From assembly GCA_029531795.1 (NCBI GenBank), contig JAPEIS010000013.1:2232001-2296000 (forward strand): a DNA stretch of 64,000 nucleotides, written 5' to 3'. Source of the stretch: Sclerotinia nivalis. Its lineage: Eukaryota; Ascomycota; Leotiomycetes; Helotiales; Sclerotiniaceae. Every line of letters starts with the position of its first letter. The stretch's first letter is position 1. The notes beneath the pieces are model-generated. The model worked only from the letters and a program-made list of their open reading frames with translations, ran no database searches and was not told where the DNA came from. Below are positions 1 through 10,609 of this stretch, in pieces. Made by a program: the position numbers and the translations under genes.

Positions 1-523
1 CGTTTTTGCATATTCTCGACTACAAGGTCGATAAAGTTAGTGAAGCTTCCCAAGGGAATACTTGAAGAAACTTTAAAAACGAAAATCCAAATAGATCCAA
101 TAATATAAATGGGTTCAACCATTCAAATGTATGAAAAGTTCCTGCTTACAGAGTCTTTTGTACCTCAGTTGCGAGACTTGCCATTCCACATTCAATAATG
201 CATCCTGTTCGGTTTGCATATAGCATTTGCCTTGCAACATCGACATTTCTCTTGTGAAATTCTCGAGTTCCATTCTGCTGAACATAAGCAGCTCGAGAGA
301 GGCCCGTAACCTCCTGAAAGAAATGATCCTCAGTTATTAATCGTCGACCCAGATGGGTTGCTCCAATGAAACCTAGACTCCGTTTTCCCGACCCTCGAGA
401 GCCTATGAGAATGATTGATGCATCTGAAGGGAATATTCGACCTGTTTTCTGTACTCCTGATTTCAACTGTATCGCCCTTTCCATGGTTCCATTGTTTGAG
501 ATGATTTGAGTTGTTAGAGACAT
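1..523 (-). CDS. qutR: QutR-type quinate pathway repressor, 5' part (runs off left edge)
   Basis: This is the N-terminal part of a shikimate-kinase-like protein of the fungal quinate repressor family (QutR/QA-1S), which represses quinate catabolic genes by acting on the activator. Exon 1 (523-150) has a Walker-A-like GSRGSGKRSL at residues 41-50, with Arg instead of Ser/Thr after the Lys. It is followed by EVTGLSRAAY and REFHKRNVDV, typical of the shikimate kinase-like domain. A donor GTAAGC at 149 and acceptor TTGTAG, with a CTAAC branch, define an intron at 20-149. Reading then continues as LREYAKT into the edge. I chose the Met at 523 because the 49 residues upstream of it (open to 670) look unconserved. 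It is divergent from the Zn2Cys6 activator, as repressor/activator pairs are in known qut/qa clusters. The C-terminal AroE/AroD-like domains expected for the family lie outside the window. Confidence 0.85.
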
Positions 524-1244
524 CCTTCTCCTCGCATTCTGGATTTCTCCTCTTCGCGTTGCACGTGATTGTCTAAACGCAAGGATGAAAAGGCTCCGTC
601 CCGGTACAGCGAAGAAGCTACAACTGATAACTTTTCTCAACCTTTTTGGAGGATAAATAAGTACAACCAAAATCCGAATATAATCAAGAGAACTTGTAAG
701 AAACCACTTCTCAATCTACTCTCTTCATCCTATTTTTGGAAAGGGCATCAAGACAGACAAGTTCTATCTTTGACTAGTTAAATGCCGATCATTGGACACC
801 CCAAACCACGGGACGACCAATGAACATGTTAATGTAGTAATTACTAAGCATAGATGGATAAGACTTTTTCCGTTTCATGGCTGTCTGTGGGGTATGGGGA
901 AAAGTGTCGATGAATTTGGATTTACGTCAAATTTTGTATGGGGATTGAACGACAACTTCAAGACATTCGATTGCACTAAATGGATAGCGTTGCTGCAAAT
1001 CAACTTTACTGCGACATTCGAGTCAATTATTGATAGCATTTGCAGGAGGATAATACCCACCGACCTGGTCAACCAACAACCACCACGCGCGAACGACGAT
1101 CCATTTGATTTGCCACGAAATTAACAATTCTCCTCTTAGTCGAAATAAGAACGAGTAGATTAACGACAGACATGTGCTTTGCTTGCGAAGGTATCTTAGG
1201 CTGAAGCGGGCATCGTCCCTTGTTGTCTATTATCCATTGTAATA
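524..1244. promoter_or_regulatory. Divergent promoter between repressor and activator genes
   Basis: This 721-bp spacer lies between two divergently transcribed regulators and so should hold both promoters. Open frames inside it (for example 792-1124) show no recognisable protein and are treated as chance. It contains GGATAA half-sites at 650 and 1047 and a longer QA-1F-like site at 857-872. Confidence 0.6.
857..872 (+). promoter_or_regulatory. QA-1F/QutA-like operator candidate
   Basis: The 16-mer GGATAAGACTTTTTCC matches the Neurospora QA-1F palindrome GGRTAARYRYTTATCC (recalled from the literature) at 13 of 16 positions. It sits midway between the repressor and activator starts. This suggests that the activator regulates itself and its repressor. 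The match is partial and the inner bases deviate, so this is a candidate only. Confidence 0.4.
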
Positions 1245-4200
1245 ATGGAGCATGAAATTTTTACCGGGAGCTCGAGGTCCGGAGAAGCATCATCGAACAA
1301 CAAGAAGGACGCAATGGCTGTACCAGGGGGCTCGAAGGAGCAGTTACAGGGCAAACGAAAACGAGTTTCTCAGGCTTGCGACAAGTGCCGGAGTCGCAAA
1401 GACAAATGCGACGGGAAACGGCCATCATGCTCAACTTGTTTGACCCACGGTCGGACGTGCTCATACGACGCGAATGTGAAGAAACGCGGATTACCGGAAG
1501 GTGCGTATATCTGGTTCGGTTTTGGACACCTAGTCTTGCATGAATGTTCAATTCTGTCTGAATGTCCAACTATTTGCATGTTCGAATTTATATCGATGCC
1601 CGGGTGTGTTTGAATGTCTGAATGTGTTTAAATATCCGAATTGTTTTGAATATTTGAATGTATTTGAATATTTGGAGTGTCGGAGTGTTTGAATATGTTG
1701 GACTGTTTCAGCTTCTGCATCCCTTTGATAACCAAGTACTGATTATGGTCTTTAGGATATGTCCGTGGGATAGAGAAATTATGGGGCCTAACGATAAGGG
1801 AGATTGAAGGCGTTGAGGAAGAAATCCTCTCGGTATTTAATGTGAGCATAATCAGTCCTTTCATTCTAGGCTCCAGATATCCAGTCTGTATTATACGCTC
1901 TGGACGTGAGCGGATCCAAATCTTTCGGGGAATTGTAGTGACAGAAGTGTTCCTTTTTTCTCGGGACTTTGTAACGCCACGGGATATTCGCCACTTACTG
2001 ACTTCCCAATGTTTAAGGGGGACGAGACAAACGAGGCACTTGTTAGTATTTGGAGAAATGAGGATGGACAATCGGACAGTCTGGCCGAGGTATGGAGGAA
2101 ATCTCAATTGTCAAGAGAACTTGAGAGATTACTACCGATATTGGAACCAGGATCTGGTAGTGTTGATATCACTAAGAGAAAACGGCTCGATTCAGATGTC
2201 CAAATAGGGAAGCGACCTGTGCTAGCAGCTGGCCAGTCAGATTCTCCCATATCTGTTCCGGACAATGAATCTCAAACAAGGACATCGATAAGTGGCTGGC
2301 CCGATCAGAAATCCGATTTTCAGATACAAGAGGAAGCTCTGTCGCCGGTGGCCGCTGGAAGCTCTATGGAAAACTTCTCCACCGCACATTATGGCTCGAT
2401 ACTGAGTCCTGCTTATCCAACAGCCTCAACTGGTATCAAGACGAACTTGCCAGAGCTTCCATCGGAGACCTGGCATCTACTTGATGTATATTTTTCTTAT
2501 ACGCATTGCTGGCTGCCCGTTATAGAAAAGCACGATTTATTAAGAATCTCATATCAATATTCTCAAATTAGAACCAGTGGGACGGAGGCTATCAGTGGCG
2601 ATCACGCACTTTTATGGGCCGCAATAGCTTATGCCAAGTTTCAACATAGAGCAATAAATAATATACCTCATGCTCAAGGGTTGGTATCGCAAGATGTATG
2701 GACGGCTGAAAGAATGTATACGCACGCAAGAGCTCTTGTTCCGAATGAAGAAGGAAGTTTTGATCTTGGCCATGTGCAGGCTCTATTAATCTTAACCCTC
2801 ACGAATCTTGGGCTTGGGCATTTCAACAGGGCATGGATTCTTATTGGACAAGCTGTCAGGATTGCAATTGATCTTGGTCTTGAGAAACCATTGTCTGGAG
2901 ATTTAAAACCCTCAAAGCATAGTTCGAGATCTAAGCATGTATTTCTTGGATGTTTTGCGCTAGATACATTGGTTGCAGCACGTTTACGAAGACGACCGCA
3001 TTTGAGATCAGACGACATGGACCATGTTGGTATGTTGGTTGAAGATGGCCTGGAAGAATGGGATCCCTGGACGGACTGTCTCACTGTCCGAAGAAATGCC
3101 GTTGGAAATTCTAGAGTTCCTGCATCTATTCTGAGTACCTTCAACCGCTTAGTCCAAGTTCTCCAAATACTAAATGATGCAAGTTGTGCATCTGATAGTT
3201 CAAAAACCGTCCAATTCAGCACCGGTTTGTTGGAAAGGTTACATGTCTGGAGTCAGTCCCAACCCCAGCCTTTGTATTCCGATTCTACCGCAATGAATAG
3301 CGAGCAAACTTCCGCATTGCTGCCGCATCATTACCATCTCCATGTTGCATATTTTACGACGCTTACCGAATGCCAGCTTCTATCCCATGGTCAACCAAAG
3401 GGAAGCCTTGATTTGGAGCCTTGTACGAGATCGGCACGTCAAATCGTTCACCTTTTGAAGCGGCATTCACATACATTTGGACTTATTATTGTCCCACCCA
3501 CATTCGAATATTACACTAAGAAAGCATATGACGTTGTCCATGCAGTCCGACGAAGTATAGAAAACACACATATTGGTGAGCAGAATTGATTCTTTCCTTA
3601 CCTCTCCAATGTTCAACTTTCATTCAATGTCCAAATCTTCCTTGATGTATAAGCGTCTTCGATTGTTACGTTTTCTAGTATCGGCATGACTGACTCCCTG
3701 ATGTCTAGTTCTTGACGATTGGAAATATAACTTAGATATGTGCGTTTCTACGATGGAACCAGCTTGGCCAGTATTTGAATCTTCTAAAGATTCTTCTGAG
3801 AATGCCCTGTTGAGAAATCGACGTGAAAGCCAAGCCGCGTTTGATCTTATGGTTCCAGCCGCCGCGGAAACAGCTCAATTAACCAAAACGCCAAATAGCA
3901 CAGCCAGCTACGAAATAAGCCAGCCCTACAGTCCTCAAGTCTTCCGATCGCAGTCAATGAATAGTATGGGCGTAGCACGACCTAACAGAAGTAATCTGCA
4001 GTATGCGAAGAATCTCATGCCGCCAACATCACACGTAAGTTTGATTGATTCCTTGAAATCGTACTCTCAAATATCCGATTCCATGTTTTACTAGTGCGTC
4101 CCCTTCGGGATTTCGATTCCGCTAGCCCGCGCTGCATTACAACAATGAATCCATTAGGATATTCAGAATTGTTCGAACATTGAAATGTTTAGGCCTGAAC

Positions 4201-4955
4201 CGCAACCAAGGCCATTAGAGACCTTGATTCGCCACTGGCACACAGTGCTTTGGTTCTCATATTCCCCAAGTCTTCCTCAATACGCACTCACTGACTCTTC
4301 GATGATGCAGTCCAACCACTCTTTCAATGGCTCTGCGGCAGAGAATTTCTCTAGAATTCCAGAGAGTCCTCATGGGAACGCCCCGATTCTGAACCCCTGG
4401 AGTGCTCATCAACAGAATAAGAACCAAAATCGGACCATTAATCAAATGCCCTTTGGATTGCTACAGCAATCACCAAACTTTCACCGAGCGACAGCTCAAA
4501 ATAGTTTGGATACCGATGGTGATGCGATATTTAACGATTTTGCTGTCATGGATGCAATGGAATGGTATGTTACTCACCATTCGGAATCGTGCCTAGTAAA
4601 TCAAGTTCAATACTAACAAACACCCAGGACAAATAGTATGGATCAGAGTCTAGTAAATCTCGGGTTTGAGGATCCAGATAACCGAAACCAGGACTTTTAT
4701 ACCTTTTGTCGGGAACCTGACCCGCTCTATTCGAACAATAGTACATTGCAGCAATTATTAGCGAGCTCTGCGGCAGATCCGTCAGGAATAAGTGCTCAAG
4801 TGTTTGGAAATACAGGAATGAGTATACCTGGTGATGCGGGGTTTGGAAGAGGCATAGGTTTTGCACATGGGGATGAAGGAATTGAGGCTGGACAGATACT
4901 GCAAGCATTAAGTGCTGCCGAGGAGCAAAGAAGGGATTCTGGTGGGAATGGTTGA
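1245..4955 (+). CDS. qutA: Zn2Cys6 transcription activator, QutA/QA-1F type
   Basis: My model joins 1245-1500, 1756-1841, 2018-3575, 3709-4034, 4158-4564 and 4628-4955 (986 aa). Residues 45-72 form a Zn2Cys6 cluster (Cys 45, 48, 55, 62, 65, 72), followed by the linker KKRGLPEGYVRGIEKLWG. The exon 1/2 junction is certain because the linker reads straight through it. The middle (exon 3) is a fungal-specific transcription factor domain with LETWHLLD-like, ALLILTLTNLGLGHFNRAW and GCFALDTLVAARLRRRP segments. The C-terminal third is Gln/Asn/Ser-rich, as expected for an activation region. Exon 5 could also begin at 4167; both acceptors are in frame. Its position beside a QutR homologue and 3-dehydroshikimate dehydratase supports a role as quinate activator. 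By sequence alone, other GAL4-type regulators with the same linker remain possible. Confidence 0.8.
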
Positions 4956-5197
4956 CGCGTCTTCGTTTTGGAAAAGAAAGCTTTGGAGAGATTGTATGAT
5001 TGTGTATAAATAAATGCATATGTACAATATTAATAGTGGAAGAATTCCTCGCGTATATCCAATACATACATACAAAACACCGTATACTCGCAATATGTAT
5101 GCTATGCGCCATGATGTAAAAATATTCTCATCCCCCTAAACGCCATGTAGATGCATATATATCATCCTCCTAATGCTATATCCATGACATCCAAAAA

Positions 5198-6344
5198 TTA
5201 CAATCGGGCCATGACCTCACTGCCTATCTCTCCTCTCCTCTCCTTCTCCGCCCTTTTCTCATTGACATTAGCACACACATTCTCCCACCCCATCTCTCCA
5301 CAAACATATTCCCAGCTCCTTACTGCTCTCTCGGCATGTTCCATTGGCACATGATCGCCCTTCTCCACCAAGCTCCGGTTGAATAACTCGAAACTCACCC
5401 AACCCCTATATCCCAACCCATCACAAATAGCTCTCACCACATCCATCACCGGCAAATACCCCCCTCTATCCTGTTCACCCAAGAACAACCTGCAATTCCT
5501 GCTCCATGACATCCGTGCTTTCATCCCCTCGGAATAGAATTCATGACCTTCAACCAGCGGTCTAGTTAGGCGCTCCGCATCGACAACTTGGACATAGAAG
5601 ACTTTCTTCGGGTCAATCGTTTGTACCATCTTCTCCATGCTCTGTTCAAATGTGACTTGTGCATTCGGTACAGTACCAGTAGGAGAAGCAGGGTCAGCAA
5701 ATTCGCGTCCGGCGATGTTGAATGTATCTAGACATAATCCGAAGTTATCCCTATCTACACCTTTCACAATTTCCCACGCGCCACTCCACGTATCAACATA
5801 CGACCCAAAACACAAATTCTCAAAAGCGAATTTAAAAGGTGGTTTTTGGGCAGCGCCTAAATCGGCTATTTCGCGAAGATCAGATATCATTTTCGAAAGG
5901 GAGGGTGTGTTGGCGGATGCGGAAGAAAATGTAGAGGGGATTTGGATGATGTCTGTGCCCAAGATACGACAAACTTGGAACCAGAGTTGCAGGTCTTGAA
6001 GTTTAGATTTCCGAGCGGAAGAGGAAAGAAGTCCTTCTTCGCAGAAGAAGGGTCCGCAGGCTATGATGGGGAGAGCATAGTATGAGGAGAGGGAGCGAAT
6101 GTATTGCGCGGCGTGGATGTGAGAGGAAGGGGATGGGTGAGAGGGGAGAGTGGAGGCCAGGTCGGCTAGATCTTCATAGACTATTGTCAGATTTAGTTTT
6201 GATGATGGTGAAGGGGGTAGCCTTCTTACACATTTCAATACCAGAGAGGCCAGCATCTCTAGCAGCTTTGAATTTTGTTTCGAGGTTATGACCAGCGAAA
6301 CAGCGTCCGAGGGACATGCTTGCAATTGCTGATTTAAAAGGCAT
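5198..6344 (-). CDS. qutC: 3-dehydroshikimate dehydratase (qa-4/qutC)
   Basis: Exons 6344-6230 and 6180-5198 encode 365 aa, split by a 49-bp intron (donor GTAAGA, acceptor CAATAG). The junction restores the family motif GIEMFYEDL. The enzyme is a metal-dependent xylose-isomerase-like TIM barrel that converts 3-dehydroshikimate to protocatechuate, the step that sends quinate and shikimate carbon into the beta-ketoadipate pathway. Residues fitting the metal ligands known for this family are Glu159 (FAFENLCFG), Asp190 (CLDTFNI), Gln236 (FYVQVVDAE) and Glu303 (VSFELFNRS). There is no signal peptide, so it is probably cytosolic. Length matches fungal QutC proteins. It lies tail-to-tail with the activator gene, with 242 bp between stop codons. 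Confidence 0.93.
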
Positions 6345-7066
6345 GATGATTGCTTTTACGCTTGCTCACGTAGGTGATGAGTTTTATATCGAGGAAAAAA
6401 TGAAATAAAATTGAGATGGCAATATGATATCAATATAAATTGTTAAGTATGAAACGCATATGATGCAGCTGAAAGCCAAAAATAATGCGGCGTCAAGTCC
6501 GATCAACTAAGAGAACATTGGTCTTGGGTAGATATGGGATACCAGTAATATAAGCAGGCGGCCCCAAATTTCACATCAACAATTAAGAGATTGAGACCCC
6601 ATGGCAAGATCCACACTATATCTTTTTCCCTCTTTCCCTCTTTCCCTCTTCAGATAGCACTGCTTTCCTGAGGGATAAAAGCTTAAGAAACATACCAAAA
6701 AATATGTGACGCCCAAGATATTGTTACTCTTCGGCAGTGATGGTTGAATCTGCTAATTCATGCGCTCATAGAATATTACGGCAATATACTTAGCCGGCAC
6801 AAACGCCCTTCTGACTTTGATAGATGGAGCGAGCGGGGTTTGTTGTGCGATGCTAGCCGCACTCCGACGAAATTGTGGATGATTAGTCAGCTTGGCAAAA
6901 CTGGGGATTCATTCGCCTTCATTTGTGTGCATGGAGAAACGCACCTCTTCAATTGCAGAGCGATAGACAGTAGATAGGTAGGTAGGTATTGTATTGGCCC
7001 AATAAGCCGTATCTCTATTGTTCTGCCTCCACAGCACCGTTCCAATACTCGCAAACGATAACCGCA
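6345..7066. other. qutC upstream region, no gene seen
   Basis: This is the upstream spacer of qutC on the minus strand. It holds a TTTCCCTC tandem tract (6623-6650) and a GGATAA half-site at 6673 (GGATAAAAGCTTAAGA, about 12 of 16 matches to the QA-1F consensus). Small open frames in it (6744-6977, 6887-7204) look random. Confidence 0.5.
6623..6650. repeat. TTTCCCTC short tandem repeat
   Basis: About three copies of TTTCCCTC sit in the qutC upstream region. The tract is pyrimidine-rich, as in many fungal promoters. Confidence 0.8.
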
Positions 7067-7528
7067 GCATCTACAGAACCACCAGTCTCCATTGTCATCA
7101 TAGGCTCCGCCTTCCAACTTCCTTGTGGACCACTTACCACTGCTTACTTTCCTCTTTCCTCTCATCCTCTCAGCTACCAACCGCAGCCCTTGTCTGCACT
7201 CCAAACCATTCCCATGTTCCTCTATCTATCTCCTGTATCGAAACTGGCATAAAATTTATGCTTTTGACAAGCCCGGCTCGACATCCATATAAGAGGGTGC
7301 TAAATTGTTGTCTGTTGCAAAAGTACACGATGCTACCGTATTAATTGGTTATCATCGACGCTTGAACCCTTATCTCATATCTGCTAAATCCGAGCTAGAT
7401 CCCGGTGTTCTTGGTCAAATAATTGGTGTACAAGGTATATGGGCATTGAAGAAACTTTCAGCTTATTTTGACGGTATAGGAGAATGGCGAAGAAATATTG
7501 AGAGCGACGGTGTGGTGGCTCATTAATC
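7067..7528 (+). pseudogene. Decayed Gfo/Idh/MocA-family NAD(P) oxidoreductase
   Basis: Two fragments of one family are visible. At about 7067-7111 one frame reads STEPPVSIVIIGSA, like the N-terminal Rossmann strand. At 7317-7523 another frame reads AKVHDATVLIGYHRRLNPYL and then LGQIIGVQGIWALKK and AYFDGIGEWRR. These correspond to the VGHHRRFNPYV, LGQVIAVNGLWAL and EWRR signatures of Gfo/Idh/MocA enzymes. Only about 190 bp separates the pieces, where roughly 100 codons are expected. There is no ATG for the second piece, and a stop follows GVVAH, where the C-terminal substrate domain should begin. I read this as a deleted and truncated gene next to the quinate cluster. Its original substrate cannot be told. 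Confidence 0.7.
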
Positions 7529-7917
7529 TGTGGTTTGTGAGGCAGTGAAAGTGGTGCAGAATGAGGGTCTTGGAATTGTAAAGAGAAGTTGCAAGCACAA
7601 TTAGACGTTTAAACTATATGGTGGGTTTACTTCTCAACATTTTTCACATTCTAGCATTTCGGTATCACTGAGATGCAAAAGTAAAACTACTAGTTGTGGC
7701 ATTTCGCGTATTCTATTTGATTGTGCAAAGCAAATCTACGCAGCAATTCCTCCCTCCATAACCATATACCGTTCAGAACTAGTGCCCAAAAGAGACGCCC
7801 GCCGTATTCCTTTATCTCTACCCATTCCATTCCTTCTCTATGCATCGTTGTTTGTATTCACCATTGAGGAAGCAGTATGGATACTGATTTCGATGTTAAG
7901 ATTCTTTCGCCGCAAAA
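7529..7917. other. Spacer, no gene seen
   Basis: This stretch between the oxidoreductase relic and the next minus-strand gene shows no coding frame with a recognisable motif. The 66-aa frame at 7782 looks random. Confidence 0.5.
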
Positions 7918-8775
7918 TCATTCTGGATTTTTCCCCCTCGCCATTCCGAGAAGAGAGTCCCATAGTTCATCCACTTCGATAAGTTGTGCATCAAGTCGAT
8001 CCCGTGCTTTACGTAGGCGGTTCTCTAGTTCTTTCAGCTTCTGATCGCAGTGATCGATTTGCAGACGGCAAAGCCTCTTTATTTCCGTTAAATCATCTTC
8101 ATCACCCAACCTGCGTACGATGGCGAAGCCGTTCTCAAATATAGCATCAAGAACAGCTCTCGAAATTCGACCGTTATTAATAATCGTCTGGTCAAATTGT
8201 AGTACCTCGTCTAGGCTTTGCAATAATACATCGACGTCGTGTACCTCCCATTGGTTCCTATCTGATACCAGCATAGATGGATCGATATCTATATCCTTGA
8301 GACGAAGACATAAAGTCTTGAGAGGTGGAGTAGACGGGTTTTGCAAAGGATATATGCCTAGGAAGTTTCTTGCTGACCATTGTTTCAAGGATGACATGAT
8401 GGTTTCCATGACACCGTGAAGAATATGTTCCTGAGACTCGGGGGTGTGGCATTTTTCTGTTTCAAAAGCCAGCGATACGTTGGGTACAGAATTTCTTAAG
8501 GGTGGAGTGGGGTATTCTCTGTCTACAAGCACAACATGTGTAAGCTTGGTATTCATCGCAAGAATTGTAGGGTTAAAGTGATGAGGACGGGAAAAACCTG
8601 GCTGACCACACGTACTCTTAACAACACCATTTCTTCTTTTGTTACTTTTTCTTGGAGACTTTGGCTCGGAGGAGTCGCGAGGACGTTTCTTGCTAGTTTC
8701 AGACATGGCAATAGTGGGTTGGCTATCAGCGTTACCAGACATTTTGTTGATGTTGGATGTTGTAATGGCTGACAA
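7918..8775 (-). CDS. Hypothetical basic/coiled-coil protein
   Basis: A single uninterrupted frame of 285 aa; alternative in-frame Met codons lie at residues 12 and 24. I do not recognise the family. The N-terminus is Lys/Arg-rich (KKRPRDSSEPKSPRKSNKRR), resembling a nuclear localisation signal. The centre has a short hydrophobic/acidic region (LKTLCLRLKDIDIDPSMLV). The last 60 residues (KRLCRLQIDHCDQKLKELEN onward) have heptad spacing and probably form a coiled coil. Length, even composition and lack of low complexity support a real gene. It may be a nuclear structural or regulatory protein restricted to related fungi, but no function can be assigned. Confidence 0.6.
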   Translation of the reverse strand: MSAITTSNINKMSGNADSQPTIAMSETSKKRPRDSSEPKSPRKSNKRRNGVVKSTCGQPGFSRPHHFNPTILAMNTKLTHVVLVDREYPTPPLRNSVPNVSLAFETEKCHTPESQEHILHGVMETIMSSLKQWSARNFLGIYPLQNPSTPPLKTLCLRLKDIDIDPSMLVSDRNQWEVHDVDVLLQSLDEVLQFDQTIINNGRISRAVLDAIFENGFAIVRRLGDEDDLTEIKRLCRLQIDHCDQKLKELENRLRKARDRLDAQLIEVDELWDSLLGMARGKNPE

Positions 8776-9856
8776 TCAGTAACAAATCCAAGGGAAGCTG
8801 TTCTTTTAAGTATGTAGAGCAGCGCAAATATAAGTCACCTCGCTTGTCCGTGTCACGTTACGGTGTTACGTATTGAAAATCTTCTCTTATATATATATGA
8901 TTCATGGAGTGAATTAGATTTGTGCGTTAAATTTGCAGATGCCGTACGCTAACACATCAAGCTCCCCGCTACCGACATCCGTGATGTTCACCACCGTAGA
9001 CCGATATGTATTTGCCTACTAACTTTAAAGTCCTATTATATTCAGATGAATTGGCGCAACCTTAGACTAGATCATACATGTTATCTTCCTCTTTAGCCTT
9101 GCGTTGCCGATAATGCGGAATTTGATATTTTCAATGTCCTAATACATCTCGCATAATATATTGCCGAAAGATTCAGATTATATTTGGTTGGTATGTACGT
9201 GAGTATTGACAATAGATGGTAGATCAATGTTTGGAAGCACATTTAGAATAGTTGACACAATTCCACAACTTAAAAGCATTTAATGAAGTGAGACGACGTG
9301 AACCTGGAACCGAGAGTGTCTCTGGGGAAAAGTATTCTAATTAATAATGATGGAAGGCATTCGATTCTCTCTTGTCTCAGGACCAGGGCTATAGTGCTGC
9401 ATGTAGAGTACATCTGCCGGTAGCTTTATTATATCTTTTGGAGATTCTGGACTCTTGGAAATATGATGGAATGTGTAATCCCATTCTCACGTGAATATCA
9501 TACGTACGTTTGGGATGATGTGGCAGCACATTGTATGTACGATTGGAGCCTTGAGGCGGACTGAGAAGACAGACAGATTAAGGACTAGACTTGAAAGTAT
9601 GAAAATACCACAGATGGTTGCATCTGAGGTAGCTAGGTGTGATCCGAGTAAACATATATCAAACTAAAGCATCACTGCAAAAGAGACCCCAAAACTGTCC
9701 GTTGGCAAATTACCAAGGTTGTTTAAACATCAACAATTAGAAAGATAACGCACTGAAGGTTGCCCATGATGTCCTTTCCTCTCAATTAAATATGACTTTC
9801 AAGTGCGCATCATGTACATTAATATACAGCTCGCTTATTTTGGGTAGCAAAAAGCC
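8776..9856. other. Long spacer without recognisable gene
   Basis: About 1.1 kb of AT-rich DNA with only short frames. It includes a short TA run (8890-8898). Nothing supports a gene or RNA here. Confidence 0.5.
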
Positions 9857-10280
9857 ATGCATTCTCTTCCTTTGAATGATATGTTCTTCCTTGGACCATC
9901 GCTACCCAAAGATTTGATTCTCGAAAAAACCTCCTCGGAAAGGTTCCATATTACCAGGTGGCAGGCCGCCGCTTTGAAAGACAGTTGGCATATAGAAAAC
10001 ATCCATCTACAAGGTGATTATCGTCCTTATTTCAAGCTGCCGCAATGTTTTAGATCAATGTTTCGCATACAGAAGCTGAAAATGAACCATTGTACTTTCA
10101 TGCAACCAAAATTCAAGTTCGAAGTGAGTTAAGATTGTCTTAGCCTGAAGGTATCGTGATGATCCGTCCCAGTCGCAAGAACCCTCGGTGTCAGTGTCAG
10201 ACCATGTATTTAGAGACAACGAGCATGCATTCCAAAAAACATCAACAGTGGCAAGGGAGATTATTGACGAAACATTCTAA
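9857..10280 (+). CDS. Small two-exon hypothetical protein (or relic)
   Basis: Exon 1 is 9857-10123 (89 codons). A GTGAGT donor, a 49-bp intron and acceptor GTCCCAG lead in phase 0 to exon 2 at 10173-10280, giving 124 aa. Exon 2 reads SQEPSVSVSDHVFRD and ends DETF before TAA. The same frame then continues as GEVEDEDAPTI to a second stop, so the first stop may be a recent truncation. Exon 1 contains HITRWQAAALKDSWHIENIH and a Met/Lys-rich region. I recognise no family. It could be a short species-specific gene or the surviving 5' end of a longer one. Confidence 0.4.
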
Positions 10281-10609
10281 GATGGTGAGGTAGAAGACGA
10301 AGACGCGCCAACAATCTAGAAGAGAGTAACTAGCTCTATATTGCAAAAGCGTGATTAGTCAGAAAATGCCCACTGTTTAGTTCTTTTCGATTGGCTATCG
10401 ATAAGCGTTTCCTATTTAAGTTTAGCTTCCGGGTCCTTATCACAGCGCATCAAATTGATTATTATTGTTTCATACCTCATCATATTGTGAACTCGCTTCA
10501 ACATTTACAAAGAGTGTATAACATATTTCTTGCTAGTATCAACAAAATAAAGTGATTAACAGTACAGCGGAGTGCATCGATACCCGGTACTATTGTCTAT
10601 TGTAACAAA
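10281..10609. promoter_or_regulatory. Upstream region of the hydrolase gene
   Basis: This spacer precedes the alpha/beta hydrolase. It includes an AT-rich TATTTAAG element near 10413, about 195 bp before the start codon, which could serve as a TATA-like site. No coding frame is seen. Confidence 0.35.

Noticed and set aside
792..1124. A 110-aa plus-strand frame in the qutR-qutA spacer
   Set aside because: It overlaps an opposite-strand frame, has no family features and sits in a divergent promoter.
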